This document shows, piece after piece, positions 16,782 to 26,166 of a stretch of DNA of 38,871 nucleotides. A model generated the notes under the pieces. The model searched no databases. It saw only the letters and a program-made list of their open reading frames with translations, and had not been told where the DNA came from. The first letter of the stretch is position 1. Every line of letters begins with the position of its first letter. The position numbers and the translations under genes were made by a program. The stretch covers positions 1-38,871 of the forward strand of contig CAIFEG010000019.1 in the NCBI GenBank assembly GCA_903789415.1, read 5' to 3'. Origin of the DNA: an uncultured Eggerthellaceae bacterium (GTDB lineage: Bacteria; Actinomycetota; Coriobacteriia; Coriobacteriales; Eggerthellaceae).

Positions 16782-17069
16782 ATGGCTGACAAATTAAGTA
16801 TTACGAAAGAGCGCACACAAGAACTCATCAAGGAGTTCGGCAAAAATGAGCATGACTCAGGCAGCGCTGAAGTTCAGGTTGCAATTCTTTCCGAGCGTAT
16901 TCGCAACCTCACCGAGCATCTGAAATCTCATAAAGGTGACAATCACAGCCGTCGTGGTTTGATGATGCTTATTGGTAAGCGTCGTGGCCTTTTGAAGTAC
17001 ATCAAGAATCGCGATATTGACGGTTATCGTGAGCTTATCAAAAAGCTTGGTATTCGCGATAACATCTAG
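16782..17069 (+). CDS. rpsO: 30S ribosomal protein S15
   Basis: A 95-residue primary-binding protein of the 30S platform that contacts 16S helices 20-22. The family motifs are present: [31 protein letters not shown] and KRRGLLKYI. The ATG at 16782 follows GAAAGGTGG; an upstream ATG at 16743 lies inside the leader hairpins and is rejected. It precedes pnp, a common arrangement, with a terminator between them. Confidence 0.97.
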   Translation: MADKLSITKERTQELIKEFGKNEHDSGSAEVQVAILSERIRNLTEHLKSHKGDNHSRRGLMMLIGKRRGLLKYIKNRDIDGYRELIKKLGIRDNI

Positions 17070-17093
17070 TAACTAATTATCTCGTAGCCAATT

Positions 17094-17119
17094 GCCCGCA
17101 TTCGTGCGGGCTTTGTCTT
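17094..17119 (+). terminator. terminator between rpsO and pnp
   Basis: GCCCGCA (17094-17100), a TTCG tetraloop and TGCGGGC (17105-17111), followed by TTTGTCTT. The U-tract is interrupted, so it may be partial and let some transcripts continue into pnp. Confidence 0.8.
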
Positions 17120-17182
17120 GTCGGAGGCATTTGGATAATGTCACGGCTTTAACGGTCGGTTATGCAGGGCATAATCGCTCGT

Positions 17183-17238
17183 GATGCATGCAAAGGTATT
17201 GCATCTGAAGAAGCTCTATGCACAAAAGGGCATAGAGG
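17183..17238 (+). promoter_or_regulatory. two-hairpin pnp leader overlapping the ribosome-binding site
   Basis: GATGCA (17183-17188) pairs with TGCATC (17200-17205). CTCTATGC (17214-17221) pairs with GCATAGAG (17230-17237), and this 3' arm runs into the GAGGAAGAG ribosome-binding region. In E. coli, PNPase controls its own mRNA through a leader stem processed by RNase III; a similar role here is an inference. Confidence 0.4.
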
Positions 17239-17254
17239 AAGAGAAAGTATTTGA

Positions 17255-19477
17255 ATGAACAAAGTAGTTGAAGAATTCGAACTGTATGGTAAGACCTATC
17301 GGTTTGAAACTGGTGAGCTGGCAAAACAAGCAACTGGAGCGGTGCTTGTGACACAAGGCGAAACCACAATTTTGTTAACGGCTACCATCAGCAAGGATCA
17401 AAAAGATTTTGGATTCTTCCCATTGACGGTCGATTATCTTGAAAAGATGTATGCAGTTGGACGTATTCCTGGTGGTTACCTCAAGCGCGAAGGACGTCCT
17501 TCCGATCTGGCAACCTTAACGGCTCGTCTGATTGACCGCCCGATTCGTCCAGAATTCCCTGCTGGTTTTAAAAACGAAGTACAAATCGTCGCAACAACAT
17601 TTGTGTGCGATGGTGAAAATCCGCCAGACACTGTTTGTGTTCAGGGCGCGAGTGCTGCATTGATGGTTGCAGGGGCACCGTTTAACGGTCCCGTTGCCTG
17701 TGTGCGCATTGGTCGCGACATCGACACGGGTGACTTCATGGTCAACCCAACCTATAAAGAGCGTGAAAACAGCGACTTAAACTTGACCATTGCCGGCACC
17801 GCTCATGACATTTCGATGGTTGAATGTGGTGCTAAAGAAGTCAGCGAAGAAGATATGCTTGCGGCTATGAACTTTGGTCAGGCTGCAATTGCAAAGTTCT
17901 GCGAGGCAGAGCAGCGCTTCATCGATAAGGTGCAGCCAAAACCGTTCGAGTATGAACTTCATGTGCCTGATCCTTCCATCGCAGAACGCGTTAATAGCCA
18001 CGCTGATGAAATGCGTGAAGCCCTTCATGATGCGGATAAACTTTCCCGTATTCAAAAATGTGATGATTTGAAGGCGCAGATCACCGCAAACGACTTCAAC
18101 GAAGATGAGCAAGAAGAGTGGGCAAACGATATTGCTGATGCGCTGAAGGCGCTCGAACGCAGCGTCATGCGTAAGATGATCGTCGAAGAGGGCGAGCGTG
18201 TTGATGGACGCAAGGTAGATGAAGTTCGTCCGCTCTACATCAAGCCAGGATATCTGCCGCGTGTCCATGGCAGTGCACTGTTCCAGCGTGGGCAAACTCA
18301 GGCGCTTTCGATCTGCACGTTGGGAACTCTTCGCGAAGGTCAACGTCTTGACACCATCGATCCGACAACCGAAAAACGCTATATGCACCAGTACAACTTC
18401 CCACCATTCTGTACCGGTGAGACGGGACGTATTGGCTCTCCGAAGCGTCGTGAAATTGGCCATGGTGCGCTTGCTGAGCGTGCGCTCGTTCCTGTTTTGC
18501 CAAGCGAAGATGAATTCCCGTATGCAATCCGCGTGGTATCTGAAATTTTGGAGTCAAACGGCTCCAGCTCTATGGCGTCAACCTGTGGCTCTTGCTTAGC
18601 GCTTATGGATGCAGGCGTGCCTATCAAGGCTCCGGTATCTGGTGTGGCCATGGGACTTATTCAAGAAGAAGGAAAGACCGTTATCCTTACCGATATTCAG
18701 GCACTCGAAGACTTCTTGGGTGATATGGACTTTAAGGTAGCAGGCACCGAAAAGGGCATTACCGCACTTCAGATGGACAATAAGTGCAAAGGCCTCTCCA
18801 CCGAGATCTTGGGCGCGGCACTTGCGCAGGCAAACGCGGGTCGTACCTTTATTCGCAATGCCATGCTTGAAGCGATTCCTGAGCCGCGCAAAGAGCTTTC
18901 CCAATATGCTCCGCGTATTGAGACCATCAAGATTCCTGTGGATAAGATTCGCGATGTTATTGGTTCGGGCGGAAAGACCATTCGCGGCCTGCAAGATGAA
19001 ACGGGTGCAACCATCGAGATCGAAGAAGATGGCACCGTGCATATTGCAGCCACCGACGGTGAAGCGGGTGCCGCAGCGAAAAAGGCGGTTCTCGCAATCA
19101 CGAAGGATCCTGAGGTCGGAGAAGTCTATGACGGCACTGTTGTGGGTATCAAAGACTTTGGTGCATTTGTTCGTCTGACTCCTACCAAGGATGGATTGTT
19201 ACATATCAGTCGTGTGGCTAACGGACGTGTCGGCTCTGTAGAAGATGTCTTAAAAGTTGGCGATACGGTCAAGGTAAAGGTCTTAGAAGTTTCAAACGAC
19301 GGAAAGATCAGCTTAGATCGTCTTGATAAACCTGATGCTCCCGAAGGCTCAGAAGAAAAGAGCCATGGCCATCACGATCATCATGATCACAACGATCATC
19401 ATGGACATCGTCATCCGGGCGATCATGGTGGACAAGCGCATCGCCGTCCCCGCGGGCGCAGCCACACCGAACACTAA
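17255..19477 (+). CDS. pnp: polyribonucleotide nucleotidyltransferase (PNPase) with His-rich tail
   Basis: A 740-residue 3'-5' phosphorolytic exoribonuclease of RNA turnover. Two RNase PH-like domains are separated by an alpha-helical region. Active-site motifs include RRREIGHGALAERAL and the second-core SNGSSSMASTCG; a KH domain (DVIGSGGKTIR) and an S1 domain (GEVYDGTVVGIKDFGAFV, LLHISRV) follow. Beyond S1 the last ~35 residues are His/Asp-rich (SHGHHDHHDHNDHHGHRH and onward), then basic. This tail is not part of the core enzyme; metal or RNA binding is an inference. The start ATG has a GAGGAAGAG ribosome-binding site. Confidence 0.97.
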   Translation: MNKVVEEFELYGKTYRFETGELAKQATGAVLVTQGETTILLTATISKDQKDFGFFPLTVDYLEKMYAVGRIPGGYLKREGRPSDLATLTARLIDRPIRPEFPAGFKNEVQIVATTFVCDGENPPDTVCVQGASAALMVAGAPFNGPVACVRIGRDIDTGDFMVNPTYKERENSDLNLTIAGTAHDISMVECGAKEVSEEDMLAAMNFGQAAIAKFCEAEQRFIDKVQPKPFEYELHVPDPSIAERVNSHADEMREALHDADKLSRIQKCDDLKAQITANDFNEDEQEEWANDIADALKALERSVMRKMIVEEGERVDGRKVDEVRPLYIKPGYLPRVHGSALFQRGQTQALSICTLGTLREGQRLDTIDPTTEKRYMHQYNFPPFCTGETGRIGSPKRREIGHGALAERALVPVLPSEDEFPYAIRVVSEILESNGSSSMASTCGSCLALMDAGVPIKAPVSGVAMGLIQEEGKTVILTDIQALEDFLGDMDFKVAGTEKGITALQMDNKCKGLSTEILGAALAQANAGRTFIRNAMLEAIPEPRKELSQYAPRIETIKIPVDKIRDVIGSGGKTIRGLQDETGATIEIEEDGTVHIAATDGEAGAAAKKAVLAITKDPEVGEVYDGTVVGIKDFGAFVRLTPTKDGLLHISRVANGRVGSVEDVLKVGDTVKVKVLEVSNDGKISLDRLDKPDAPEGSEEKSHGHHDHHDHNDHHGHRHPGDHGGQAHRRPRGRSHTEH

Positions 19478-19507
19478 GTTTTATCTTAGAGGCGAATAGA
19501 TTTTGAG

Positions 19508-19537
19508 GGGGTGCCGCGTGGCGGTACCCCTTGTTTC
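19508..19537 (+). terminator. intrinsic terminator of pnp
   Basis: GGGGTGCCGC (19508-19517), a GTG loop and GCGGTACCCC (19521-19530), one G-U pair, followed by TTGTTTC. It ends 20 bases before the TetR gene. Confidence 0.8.
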
Positions 19538-19556
19538 GATGCAGAAGGGAAGCGAA

Positions 19557-20252
19557 ATGGCACATCTTTCATATGACAAGACCAACTCTTCTGAAAACGA
19601 TGAAACAAATACCACACATAGCTCTTTGGATAATTCGGTTGATTCAACGAAGGTTTCTATCGCAAAAGCCTATTTTGATCTGGTAAAAAAGGGAAATTCC
19701 AAAAGTATTAGTGTCAAGGATGTCGTAGAGCATGCAGGCGTTTCTCGCATGACGTTCTACTATCATTTCCAGGATATCTACGATTTAGTGGATTGGTCGC
19801 TACGCAGCATCGTTGAAAAAACCCTTAAAGGTGCAACGTCGGTCCATGAAATCTGGCATATCTTGGCCGACGATATTGTGGATGTTCTCGAAAATAACCG
19901 CTATGGCTTTCTCGATTGTTTTCAATATCTGGATGACGACATTCTGCGCCGAAATTTTTCTCAACTCTTCTTTGAAATTGCGTATGCCAGCTTAAAGCAA
20001 GACCATCGTTTGGACATTTATAGTACCGACGATAAGCGCTTCTTAGCTCGTCTTATGAGCTATTGTTTGCTCGGCATCTTAGGTGACTTGCTCGATCACT
20101 CCACCAACGTTGATGTGGAAGACTACATCGAGCGTTTTAATCGCCTGGTTGTGGGAAAAATGATCCCGAATCATCAGAGCTCTGATTCTACGCACACGCA
20201 AAAAAGTCACACGTATCCAAAACTCACCGATCATCGCAGATACAACTGGTAA
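19557..20252 (+). CDS. TetR-family transcriptional regulator
   Basis: A 231-residue one-component regulator. Residues ~28-75 form the TetR helix-turn-helix (SIAKAYFDLVKK, then ISVKDVVEHAGVSRMTFYYHFQ and DIYDLVDW). The C-terminal domain is all-helical with DILRRNFSQLFFEIAY and ends in a His/Ser-rich tail. I see no ligand motif. The ATG at 19557 has AAGGGA six bases upstream; an in-frame upstream start at 19503 lies inside the pnp terminator. It converges on the glycosyltransferase gene, so its targets cannot be told from context. Confidence 0.88.
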   Translation: MAHLSYDKTNSSENDETNTTHSSLDNSVDSTKVSIAKAYFDLVKKGNSKSISVKDVVEHAGVSRMTFYYHFQDIYDLVDWSLRSIVEKTLKGATSVHEIWHILADDIVDVLENNRYGFLDCFQYLDDDILRRNFSQLFFEIAYASLKQDHRLDIYSTDDKRFLARLMSYCLLGILGDLLDHSTNVDVEDYIERFNRLVVGKMIPNHQSSDSTHTQKSHTYPKLTDHRRYNW

Positions 20253-20349
20253 GCAATTTGCGGTCTGTTCGCGCGTGGATAGGTCTCTTGCAGGTAGGGG
20301 GCGCGCACGCAGCTAGCGGGCTCATTAAGACCTGATCTACATCCTTCCT

Positions 20350-22011
20350 TTACCGCACATGAGCAGGTTTGTGCCCAATATAGAAGTCAAAAATGTTGTT
20401 TTTCTTCGGACGCCACATACGACGCTGGTTTGCCGTCGCACACGATAGGCGTAGCGCTATTTTCGATACATCGCGCGCAGCGTTCGGACGGCGAATAATA
20501 TTCGTATTGGTGAGCATTGCCTGGATGCGCTCGGGATGCGCTTCCAGCTCGGCAACCGCATCTACTAATTCACGCGGTGTGGTCACATGCATTGCCGCAC
20601 CTTCACCGGTAAGCATATTCACGTTTACCTTTTCTTGGCCGTACGCACGTCCTACCAACAACATCGGGGACTTGGAACAGAGGCATTCGGTGACGGTCAG
20701 CCCGCCCGATTTACATACAATCAGATCGCTTGCACTCATCAACTGGGCCATTTTCTTCACGTAGCCCATAACCATAACGTTCGTAAGGTTGTTTTCTTTG
20801 CAGAGCGCCTCGAGACGCGCCTTGTACTCCTCATCGCGTCCGCACACAACACAAAAAACGGTGTTCTTTAAATCCTTACAGGAGGGCAGTGCCGCATCTA
20901 TGGTGGCACGCAGGTTGACATAGGGTTGTGCAAGATACGCGCCGGCAAGCATTAAAATCACGTGCTTGTCTTCGGGCAGGTCAAACTCTTTGCGAACTTC
21001 TTCTCTGTCATACGAAATACTAAAACCTTCGCGCACGGGAATGCCGGTAATGCGGATGCGCTCTTCTTCAATTTTGCGCGCACGCAAAGTTTCGGTCATC
21101 GCTTCGGTGGCCACACAAAATGTGTCGCATGCCTTATGAGGCCAGAGCCCTTCTGTTTCATAGTCGGTTGGAACGCATACAAGGGGATAGGTCTGGCGAC
21201 ATATCATGCGTGCACCGGCGGCCATATTTGCCCCCATAATATGAGTGGTTATCACCGCTTGTGGCTTAATGTGGCCAATGAAGCGTGTGAATTTTCGCCA
21301 CACCATATAGTTTAAAAATGTGCCCCCGGACCACAGGATGCGGCCGGTAAAGGTATATCTCCATGTCAAGTCATAAATAGGGCGTGATGCGCCCGTAAAC
21401 ATTGATGCCGCTTTATCCCCGTTGTACTGTCTGTCGCCCCACGCCAAAATATCTAGGATGGCGATATGTGTGTTCTTATCGAGCGGTGAGCCATCGGGAT
21501 AAGCGGGGAGCTGTTGGTCACGCATGTGTTCAAGAGACTGCGCAACGGCAATCGCCGCAGAACGATGTCCGGATCCCACCGATGCGTGGATAACCAGAAT
21601 CACCGGGAACGGCGTGTAAAAGCTATCTTGAAACGAGAGGTTTTTTTCCTGCTTAAACAGCGATTGATCATCGACCCCTGCACGCTTCTTGCGCCGTTTC
21701 TCTAGGGTATTGAATTCATCAAGCCATAGATCTCCGAGCTCTACGGGAGAGACCGTTTGATGCAGATCTCGCCTCGGAAGACTTTGCGCATCGGCGAGCT
21801 GCTTGGGCGAAATATTCGTTTTTCCCCGATAGATATCATCGTTGGGTATTTTCAGCATTTCAATATCTTGCTGATCGTCAAGCTTCTTGATCAGTGTGGC
21901 ACCGGAGGTTGCGTTTGGTACCACCGTGGTCTGAGAGTCACTCTTATATTGCGTAAGAATCGATTCATAAGGCGCAAGCTTTAGATTTGTATGTTGAATG
22001 TCTTTCGGCAT
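20350..22011 (-). CDS. MGDG synthase/MurG-type (GT28) glycosyltransferase
   Basis: A 553-residue protein. Its first ~150 residues are polar and probably disordered. The N-terminal MGDG-synthase domain follows with HASVGSGHRSAAIAVAQSL. The C-terminal nucleotide-sugar domain has ILMLAGAYLAQ, VMVMGYVKKMAQLMSASDLIVCKSGGLTVTE split over several conserved blocks, and the acceptor/donor glycines. This family moves a sugar onto diacylglycerol (glycolipids, lipoteichoic acid anchors) at the inner membrane face. The start at 22011 (MPKDIQHTNLK) is chosen because TATCAT lies 7 bases upstream, consistent with a leaderless mRNA; the frame is open to 22281 but crosses the rplB promoter. The sugar and acceptor are unknown. 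Confidence 0.85.
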   Translation of the reverse strand: MPKDIQHTNLKLAPYESILTQYKSDSQTTVVPNATSGATLIKKLDDQQDIEMLKIPNDDIYRGKTNISPKQLADAQSLPRRDLHQTVSPVELGDLWLDEFNTLEKRRKKRAGVDDQSLFKQEKNLSFQDSFYTPFPVILVIHASVGSGHRSAAIAVAQSLEHMRDQQLPAYPDGSPLDKNTHIAILDILAWGDRQYNGDKAASMFTGASRPIYDLTWRYTFTGRILWSGGTFLNYMVWRKFTRFIGHIKPQAVITTHIMGANMAAGARMICRQTYPLVCVPTDYETEGLWPHKACDTFCVATEAMTETLRARKIEEERIRITGIPVREGFSISYDREEVRKEFDLPEDKHVILMLAGAYLAQPYVNLRATIDAALPSCKDLKNTVFCVVCGRDEEYKARLEALCKENNLTNVMVMGYVKKMAQLMSASDLIVCKSGGLTVTECLCSKSPMLLVGRAYGQEKVNVNMLTGEGAAMHVTTPRELVDAVAELEAHPERIQAMLTNTNIIRRPNAARDVSKIALRLSCATANQRRMWRPKKNNIFDFYIGHKPAHVR

Positions 22012-22018
22012 AGCTGGT

Positions 22019-22024
22019 ATGATA
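22019..22024 (-). promoter_or_regulatory. -10 box of the glycosyltransferase gene, apparently leaderless
   Basis: On the minus strand TATCAT is followed by seven bases and the ATG at 22011. No Shine-Dalgarno sequence precedes the start. The layout copies that of lepA and of the membrane-protein gene at 32114. Confidence 0.45.
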
Positions 22025-22157
22025 GCCGATGTTTCCCGAAGAACTCGTTTGCATCCAAGAAATGCGCGGAGTTTGCACGTCGGAGCACATGTTCCTGCCG
22101 AAACATGGACACGTTGTGTGTATCGTGGATACAACGTGAAATCCCACTCGAAATCTC

Positions 22158-22187
22158 TTGTATGCATCCCTTTATGCACGCTATAAT
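22158..22187 (+). promoter_or_regulatory. promoter of the ribosomal-protein operon (before rplB)
   Basis: A consensus TATAAT (22182-22187) stands 18 bases after a weak -35, TTGTAT (22158-22163). It lies about 127 bases before rplB and is divergent from the glycosyltransferase gene. Confidence 0.65.
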
Positions 22188-22201
22188 ACTTCCTTGTGTC
22201 A

Positions 22202-22284
22202 CGGGTGGAATGGATACACCCGGACGCGTGGTTAGTTACGGAGTCGTAAATCAGGCTGATCCCGGCCCGATTAAGCGGCAATCG
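22202..22284 (+). promoter_or_regulatory. structured rplB leader
   Basis: CGGGTG (22202-22207) pairs with CACCCG (22217-22222), and CGATT (22268-22272) pairs with AATCG (22280-22284) shortly before the AGAAAGGA ribosome-binding site. It may bind an operon protein for autoregulation; this is an inference. Confidence 0.35.
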
Positions 22285-22313
22285 TAGCCCACGGAATGAA
22301 GAAAGGATTTTTA

Positions 22314-23144
22314 ATGGGAGTCAAGCAGTTCAAGCCGACTTCTCCGGGACGTCGTTTTCAGCTGATCTCTGATTATGCTGAGATTACAACGAACCAGCCG
22401 GAAAAGTCGCTGTTGCGTCCGCTGAAAGATCATGCAGGACGTAACAACAATGGACGCGTTACAACCAGACACCAGGGCGGCACAAACAAACGCCGTTATC
22501 GTGTCATTGATTTCAAGCGTTCAAAAGATGGTGTACCTGCAAAGGTCGCTACCGTTGAGTACGATCCAAATCGCAGTGCACGCATCGCTTTGTTGCATTA
22601 TGCCGACGGCGAAAAACGTTACATCTTATATCCACGCGGCCTGAAAGTTGGAGACACTGTTATCAGTGGCGAAGCGTGCGATATTCGTCCGGGAAATGCA
22701 ATGCCTCTTTCCGCAATTCCTGTTGGTACACTTGTTCATGCTGTTGAATTACAGCCTGGCAAAGGTGCAGCACTTGCACGTTCTGCAGGAACAAGCATCC
22801 AGCTGATGGGTAAAGAAGGCAAATATGCAATTCTGCGTATGCCTTCAACTGAAATGCGCCGTGTTCTTTTAACATGCCGCGCTACCGTCGGCGAGGTTGG
22901 AAACGCTGAGCACTCTAACGTGGTTATTGGCAAGGCAGGCCGTTCTCGTTGGATGGGCATCCGCCCAACGGTTCGTGGTACGGTTATGAACCCTGTCGAC
23001 CATCCACATGGTGGTGGCGAAGGCAAGAACAAGACTTCTGGTCGTCACCCAGTTTCTCCTTGGGGCCAGCCAGCTAAAGGTCATCGCACACGCAACCCGA
23101 AGAATCCTTCGAGTCGCTTGATTATTCGTCGCCGCAGCAAGTAG
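22314..23144 (+). CDS. rplB: 50S ribosomal protein L2
   Basis: A 276-residue core protein of the peptidyl-transferase region. It starts [14 protein letters not shown] and includes [15 protein letters not shown] and the conserved [12 protein letters not shown] loop near the active site. The ATG at 22314 follows AGAAAGGA; an in-frame ATG at 22296 is before that site. It is the first gene of the cluster here: rpsJ, rplC, rplD and rplW, which usually precede it, are absent and a minus-strand glycosyltransferase stands in their place. Confidence 0.98.
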   Translation: MGVKQFKPTSPGRRFQLISDYAEITTNQPEKSLLRPLKDHAGRNNNGRVTTRHQGGTNKRRYRVIDFKRSKDGVPAKVATVEYDPNRSARIALLHYADGEKRYILYPRGLKVGDTVISGEACDIRPGNAMPLSAIPVGTLVHAVELQPGKGAALARSAGTSIQLMGKEGKYAILRMPSTEMRRVLLTCRATVGEVGNAEHSNVVIGKAGRSRWMGIRPTVRGTVMNPVDHPHGGGEGKNKTSGRHPVSPWGQPAKGHRTRNPKNPSSRLIIRRRSK

Positions 23145-23167
23145 CGCTCATCGTTAAGGAGATTCTA

Positions 23168-23434
23168 GTGAGCAGAAGTTTGAAAAAGGGCCCGTACGTA
23201 GAGCCACGCCTGCTGGGCCGCATCCAAGCGATGAACGAAGCAGGCAAAAAGGATGTTGTCAAGACTTGGTCTCGTTCCAGCACCATCTTCCCCGAAATGG
23301 TAGGACATACCATTGCGGTTCATAATGGTCGCAAACATGTACCGGTGTACATCACCGAAAACATGGTTGGCCACAAACTTGGGGAATTTGCTGATACGCG
23401 TACATTCCACGGTCATAACGTTAAGGAGGCATAA
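23168..23434 (+). CDS. rpsS: 30S ribosomal protein S19
   Basis: An 88-residue protein of the 30S head that contacts tRNA and S13. [28 protein letters not shown] and [13 protein letters not shown] are typical. It starts with GTG at 23168, behind AAGGAG. It lies 23 bases after rplB. Confidence 0.97.
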   Translation: MSRSLKKGPYVEPRLLGRIQAMNEAGKKDVVKTWSRSSTIFPEMVGHTIAVHNGRKHVPVYITENMVGHKLGEFADTRTFHGHNVKEA

Positions 23435-23439
23435 AGACG

Positions 23440-23781
23440 ATGGAAGCAAAAGCAATTACTCGCTACGTCCGCGTCTCTCCTCGTAAGGCTCGTGCAGTCA
23501 TTGATCAGGTTCGTGGCAAAACCGTTCAGCAAGCTCGTGAGATTTTGCTGTTCAACGATCGTGCTGTGGCAGAAATTATCGAAAAGACCGTTAATTCTGC
23601 GTTCGCAAATGCAGCACAAAAAGGTCATGCTGATCCAAATCGTACATGGATTAAGGCATGCTTTGTTGATGAGGGACCAACGCTCAAGCGTATTCGTCCT
23701 CGTGCAAAAGGCAGTGCAGCACCTATTCGTAAACGCACCAGCCATATTACCGTTATCGTTTCCACCGAAAAGGAGGCATAA
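23440..23781 (+). CDS. rplV: 50S ribosomal protein L22
   Basis: A 113-residue protein lining the nascent-peptide exit tunnel. It contains the family pattern RYVRVSPRKARAVIDQVRGK and the tunnel-hairpin PRAKGSAAPIRKRTSH. The AAGGAGG ribosome-binding site overlaps the last codons of rpsS. Confidence 0.97.
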   Translation: MEAKAITRYVRVSPRKARAVIDQVRGKTVQQAREILLFNDRAVAEIIEKTVNSAFANAAQKGHADPNRTWIKACFVDEGPTLKRIRPRAKGSAAPIRKRTSHITVIVSTEKEA

Positions 23782-23784
23782 AGA

Positions 23785-24513
23785 ATGGGACAGAAGGTAA
23801 ATCCTACCGGCTTCCGTATCGGTGTAATCGAAAATTGGCGCAGCCGTTGGTACGCTGAAAAGGACTATGCGAAGACGCTCGATAATGATCTCGCAATTCG
23901 TGCATTCTTAAAGAAACGTCTTGCACGTGCAGCTGTTTCCCGCGTCGTCATTGAGCGTGCGGGCGACAAAATCAAGGTCACTATCTATACAGCACGTCCT
24001 GGTGTTGTTATCGGCAAAAAGGGTGCAGAAATCGAATCCCTTCGCAAAGAGCTTGCTAAGGTTGCCAATGGCACCGTAAGCATCGAGGTTGTTGAGGTTC
24101 GTCGCCCTGAGCTTGACGCGTCTTTAATCGCTCAATCAATCGCGGAGCAGTTGGAAGGCCGTGTGGCATTCCGTCGTGCAATGCGTAAGGCTGTTCAATC
24201 AGCCCGTAAAAGTGGTGCGCAGGGCATTCGTATTCAATGCTCTGGTCGTTTAGGCGGGGCAGAGATGACGCGCCGTGAGTGGTATCACGAAGGCCGTGTA
24301 CCTCTGCACACCCTTCGTGCAAAGATCGACTATGGCACAAGCACCGCTGCAACAACGATGGGTTCCATCGGAGTTCAGGTATGGGTATATGATGGCGAAG
24401 TTCTGCCAGGTCAGAAAGTACCTGAGCCGGCACTCGAAGGCCGCAGCAATCGTGGCCGTGGACGTGCACGTGGTCGCCGTCGTGATGATCATAATGGTAG
24501 GGGGAATAAATAA
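23785..24513 (+). CDS. rpsC: 30S ribosomal protein S3
   Basis: A 242-residue protein of the mRNA entry site. [13 protein letters not shown], the KH motif [11 protein letters not shown] and the [15 protein letters not shown] block are all present. The C-terminal ~25 residues are Arg/Gly-rich ([14 protein letters not shown]), a usual disordered extension. It follows rplV after three bases, behind AAGGAGG, and overlaps rplP by one base. Confidence 0.98.
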   Translation: MGQKVNPTGFRIGVIENWRSRWYAEKDYAKTLDNDLAIRAFLKKRLARAAVSRVVIERAGDKIKVTIYTARPGVVIGKKGAEIESLRKELAKVANGTVSIEVVEVRRPELDASLIAQSIAEQLEGRVAFRRAMRKAVQSARKSGAQGIRIQCSGRLGGAEMTRREWYHEGRVPLHTLRAKIDYGTSTAATTMGSIGVQVWVYDGEVLPGQKVPEPALEGRSNRGRGRARGRRRDDHNGRGNK

Positions 24514-24953
24514 TGCCTTTGCTGGTACCAAAACGCGTGAAGCATCGTAAGGTGCAGCGCGGCCACATTCGTGGCAAGGCTACGGGTGGTACAAAGCTGA
24601 ATTATGGCGATTTCGGCATTGTTGCTCTCGAGCCACATTGGATTACAAACCGTCAAATCGAAGCTGCTCGTGTTGCAATTACGCGTGAGCTTCGTCGTGG
24701 TGGCCGTCTGTGGATCGATATCTTCCCTGATAAGCCTATTACGCAAAAACCTGCTGAAACCCGCATGGGCAAAGGTAAGGGCAATCCAGAAGGTTGGGTT
24801 GCGGTTGTGAAGCCTGGTCGTGTGATGTTCGAAATCGGAGAGTGCTCGCCAGAGGTTGCAAAGGAAGCATGCCGCCTGGCTATCAACAAGCTCCCCATCA
24901 AGTGCAAGATCATTACACGTGAAACGGAGGGCGCAAACAATGAAAGCAAGTGA
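24513..24953 (+). CDS. rplP: 50S ribosomal protein L16
   Basis: A 146-residue protein near the A-site t[18 protein letters not shown] and [21 protein letters not shown] are the family motifs, the latter in the flexible loop that reaches the peptidyl-transferase centre. It starts inside the rpsC stop (TAATG). Confidence 0.98.
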   Translation: MPLLVPKRVKHRKVQRGHIRGKATGGTKLNYGDFGIVALEPHWITNRQIEAARVAITRELRRGGRLWIDIFPDKPITQKPAETRMGKGKGNPEGWVAVVKPGRVMFEIGECSPEVAKEACRLAINKLPIKCKIITRETEGANNESK

Positions 24954-25134
24954 AATTCGCGAACTTTCCGCTGACGATTTAAAGGTCAAATTAAAGGAAG
25001 CACGTACGGAATTGTTCAATCTGCGTTTTCAGATGGCAACAGGTCAGCTGGATAACACGGCTCGTGTGAAGCAAGTTAAAAAGAACATTGCACGCATTCA
25101 AACTGAAATGCGTGCCCGTGAACTTTCCGCCTAG
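24940..25134 (+). CDS. rpmC: 50S ribosomal protein L29
   Basis: A 64-residue two-helix protein at the tunnel exit. [28 protein letters not shown] and [14 protein letters not shown] match the family. It overlaps rplP by 14 bases; the CGGAGGG ribosome-binding site lies inside rplP. An upstream in-frame ATG at 24856 would give an atypical extension. Confidence 0.97.
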   Translation: MKASEIRELSADDLKVKLKEARTELFNLRFQMATGQLDNTARVKQVKKNIARIQTEMRARELSA

Positions 25135-25167
25135 TGCTAAAGCGAACTGAAAGGAATTGAGAGAATA

Positions 25168-25428
25168 ATGAGTGAAGAACGTAACTCTCGCAAGGTTCGC
25201 CAGGGCATCGTGGTGAGTACATCCGGTGACAAGACGTGCGTTGTGAAAATTGAGGAGCGCAAACAGCATCCCGTCTATGGGAAGATGGTAACTTCTTCTA
25301 AGAAGCTTCATGCTCATGACGAGAACAACGAAGCTGGTGTAGGGGATCGAGTTCAAATCATGGAAACTCGTCCAATCTCCAAGATGAAGCGTTGGCGCTT
25401 AGTCAAAATCGTTGAAAAGGCTCAATAG
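25168..25428 (+). CDS. rpsQ: 30S ribosomal protein S17
   Basis: An 86-residue OB-fold protein that binds 16S rRNA early in assembly. [32 protein letters not shown] and [14 protein letters not shown] are diagnostic. An AAAGGA lies upstream with a slightly long spacing. Confidence 0.97.
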   Translation: MSEERNSRKVRQGIVVSTSGDKTCVVKIEERKQHPVYGKMVTSSKKLHAHDENNEAGVGDRVQIMETRPISKMKRWRLVKIVEKAQ

Positions 25429-25464
25429 TCTTTATACGGCTATTCATTAAGGAAGGTTGTACCC

Positions 25465-25833
25465 ATGATTCAGATGCAAACCATGCTCACCGTCGCCGAT
25501 AACTCCGGCGCACGCAAGGTGCGGTGCATCAAAGTCCTCGGCGGATCCAAGCGCCGTTATGCTGGCTTGGGTGATGTCGTCATTGGTGCCGTTCAGGAAG
25601 CAATTCCTAACGGAACCGTGAAAAAGGGCGAAGTAGTGCGCTGCGTCATCGTACGTGTGGACAAAGAAGTTCGCCGCGACGACGGAAGCTATATTCGTTT
25701 TGATAAAAACGCATGTGTCATCATTGATGACTCTGGTGCTCCACGCGGAACTCGTATTTTTGGGCCAGTGGCTCGCGAGCTTCGTGAGAAGAACTATATG
25801 AAAATCGTGTCCCTGGCACCTGAGACGCTCTAG
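25465..25833 (+). CDS. rplN: 50S ribosomal protein L14
   Basis: A 122-residue protein at the subunit interface. [28 protein letters not shown] and [18 protein letters not shown] are the conserved segments. AAGGAAGG lies eight bases before the ATG. Confidence 0.98.
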   Translation: MIQMQTMLTVADNSGARKVRCIKVLGGSKRRYAGLGDVVIGAVQEAIPNGTVKKGEVVRCVIVRVDKEVRRDDGSYIRFDKNACVIIDDSGAPRGTRIFGPVARELREKNYMKIVSLAPETL

Positions 25834-25848
25834 GGAGATAGGCACACA

Positions 25849-26166
25849 ATGGCAAGTATGAATATCAAAAAGGGCGACAAGGTAAAGGTGCTTTCGGGCA
25901 AGGATCGTGGCATTGAGTCCACGGTAACCCGCACGATTCCTTCTACCCGTCGTGTAGTTGTAGAGAAGGTTAATGTCGTCACTAAGGCACAGAAGCCGAC
26001 TCAAGCTAATCCACAGGGTGGACTTACTCACTTTGAGGCACCAATCGATGTTTCAAACGTGCAGTTAATTTGCCCTAAATGCAATAAACCAACCCGCGTA
26101 TCAGTAAAACGTGTGGATGGTAAGAAGGTTCGCGTTTGCAAAAAATGCGGAGCTGATATCGACTAA
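25849..26166 (+). CDS. rplX: 50S ribosomal protein L24 (zinc-type C-terminus)
   Basis: A 105-residue assembly-initiator protein near the exit tunnel. KKGDKVKVLSGKDRG is the KOW motif. The C-terminal part keeps two CxxC pairs (CPKC and CKKC), so it probably binds zinc. Two starts are possible (25849 or 25858); the first has the better upstream site. A 130-nt structured spacer separates it from rplE. Confidence 0.97.
   Translation: MASMNIKKGDKVKVLSGKDRGIESTVTRTIPSTRRVVVEKVNVVTKAQKPTQANPQGGLTHFEAPIDVSNVQLICPKCNKPTRVSVKRVDGKKVRVCKKCGADID

Noticed and set aside
22012-22281. 90-residue N-terminal extension of the glycosyltransferase
   Set aside because: It would overlap the rplB promoter and leader on the other strand; composition is unlike the rest and a -10 box lies just before the internal ATG.
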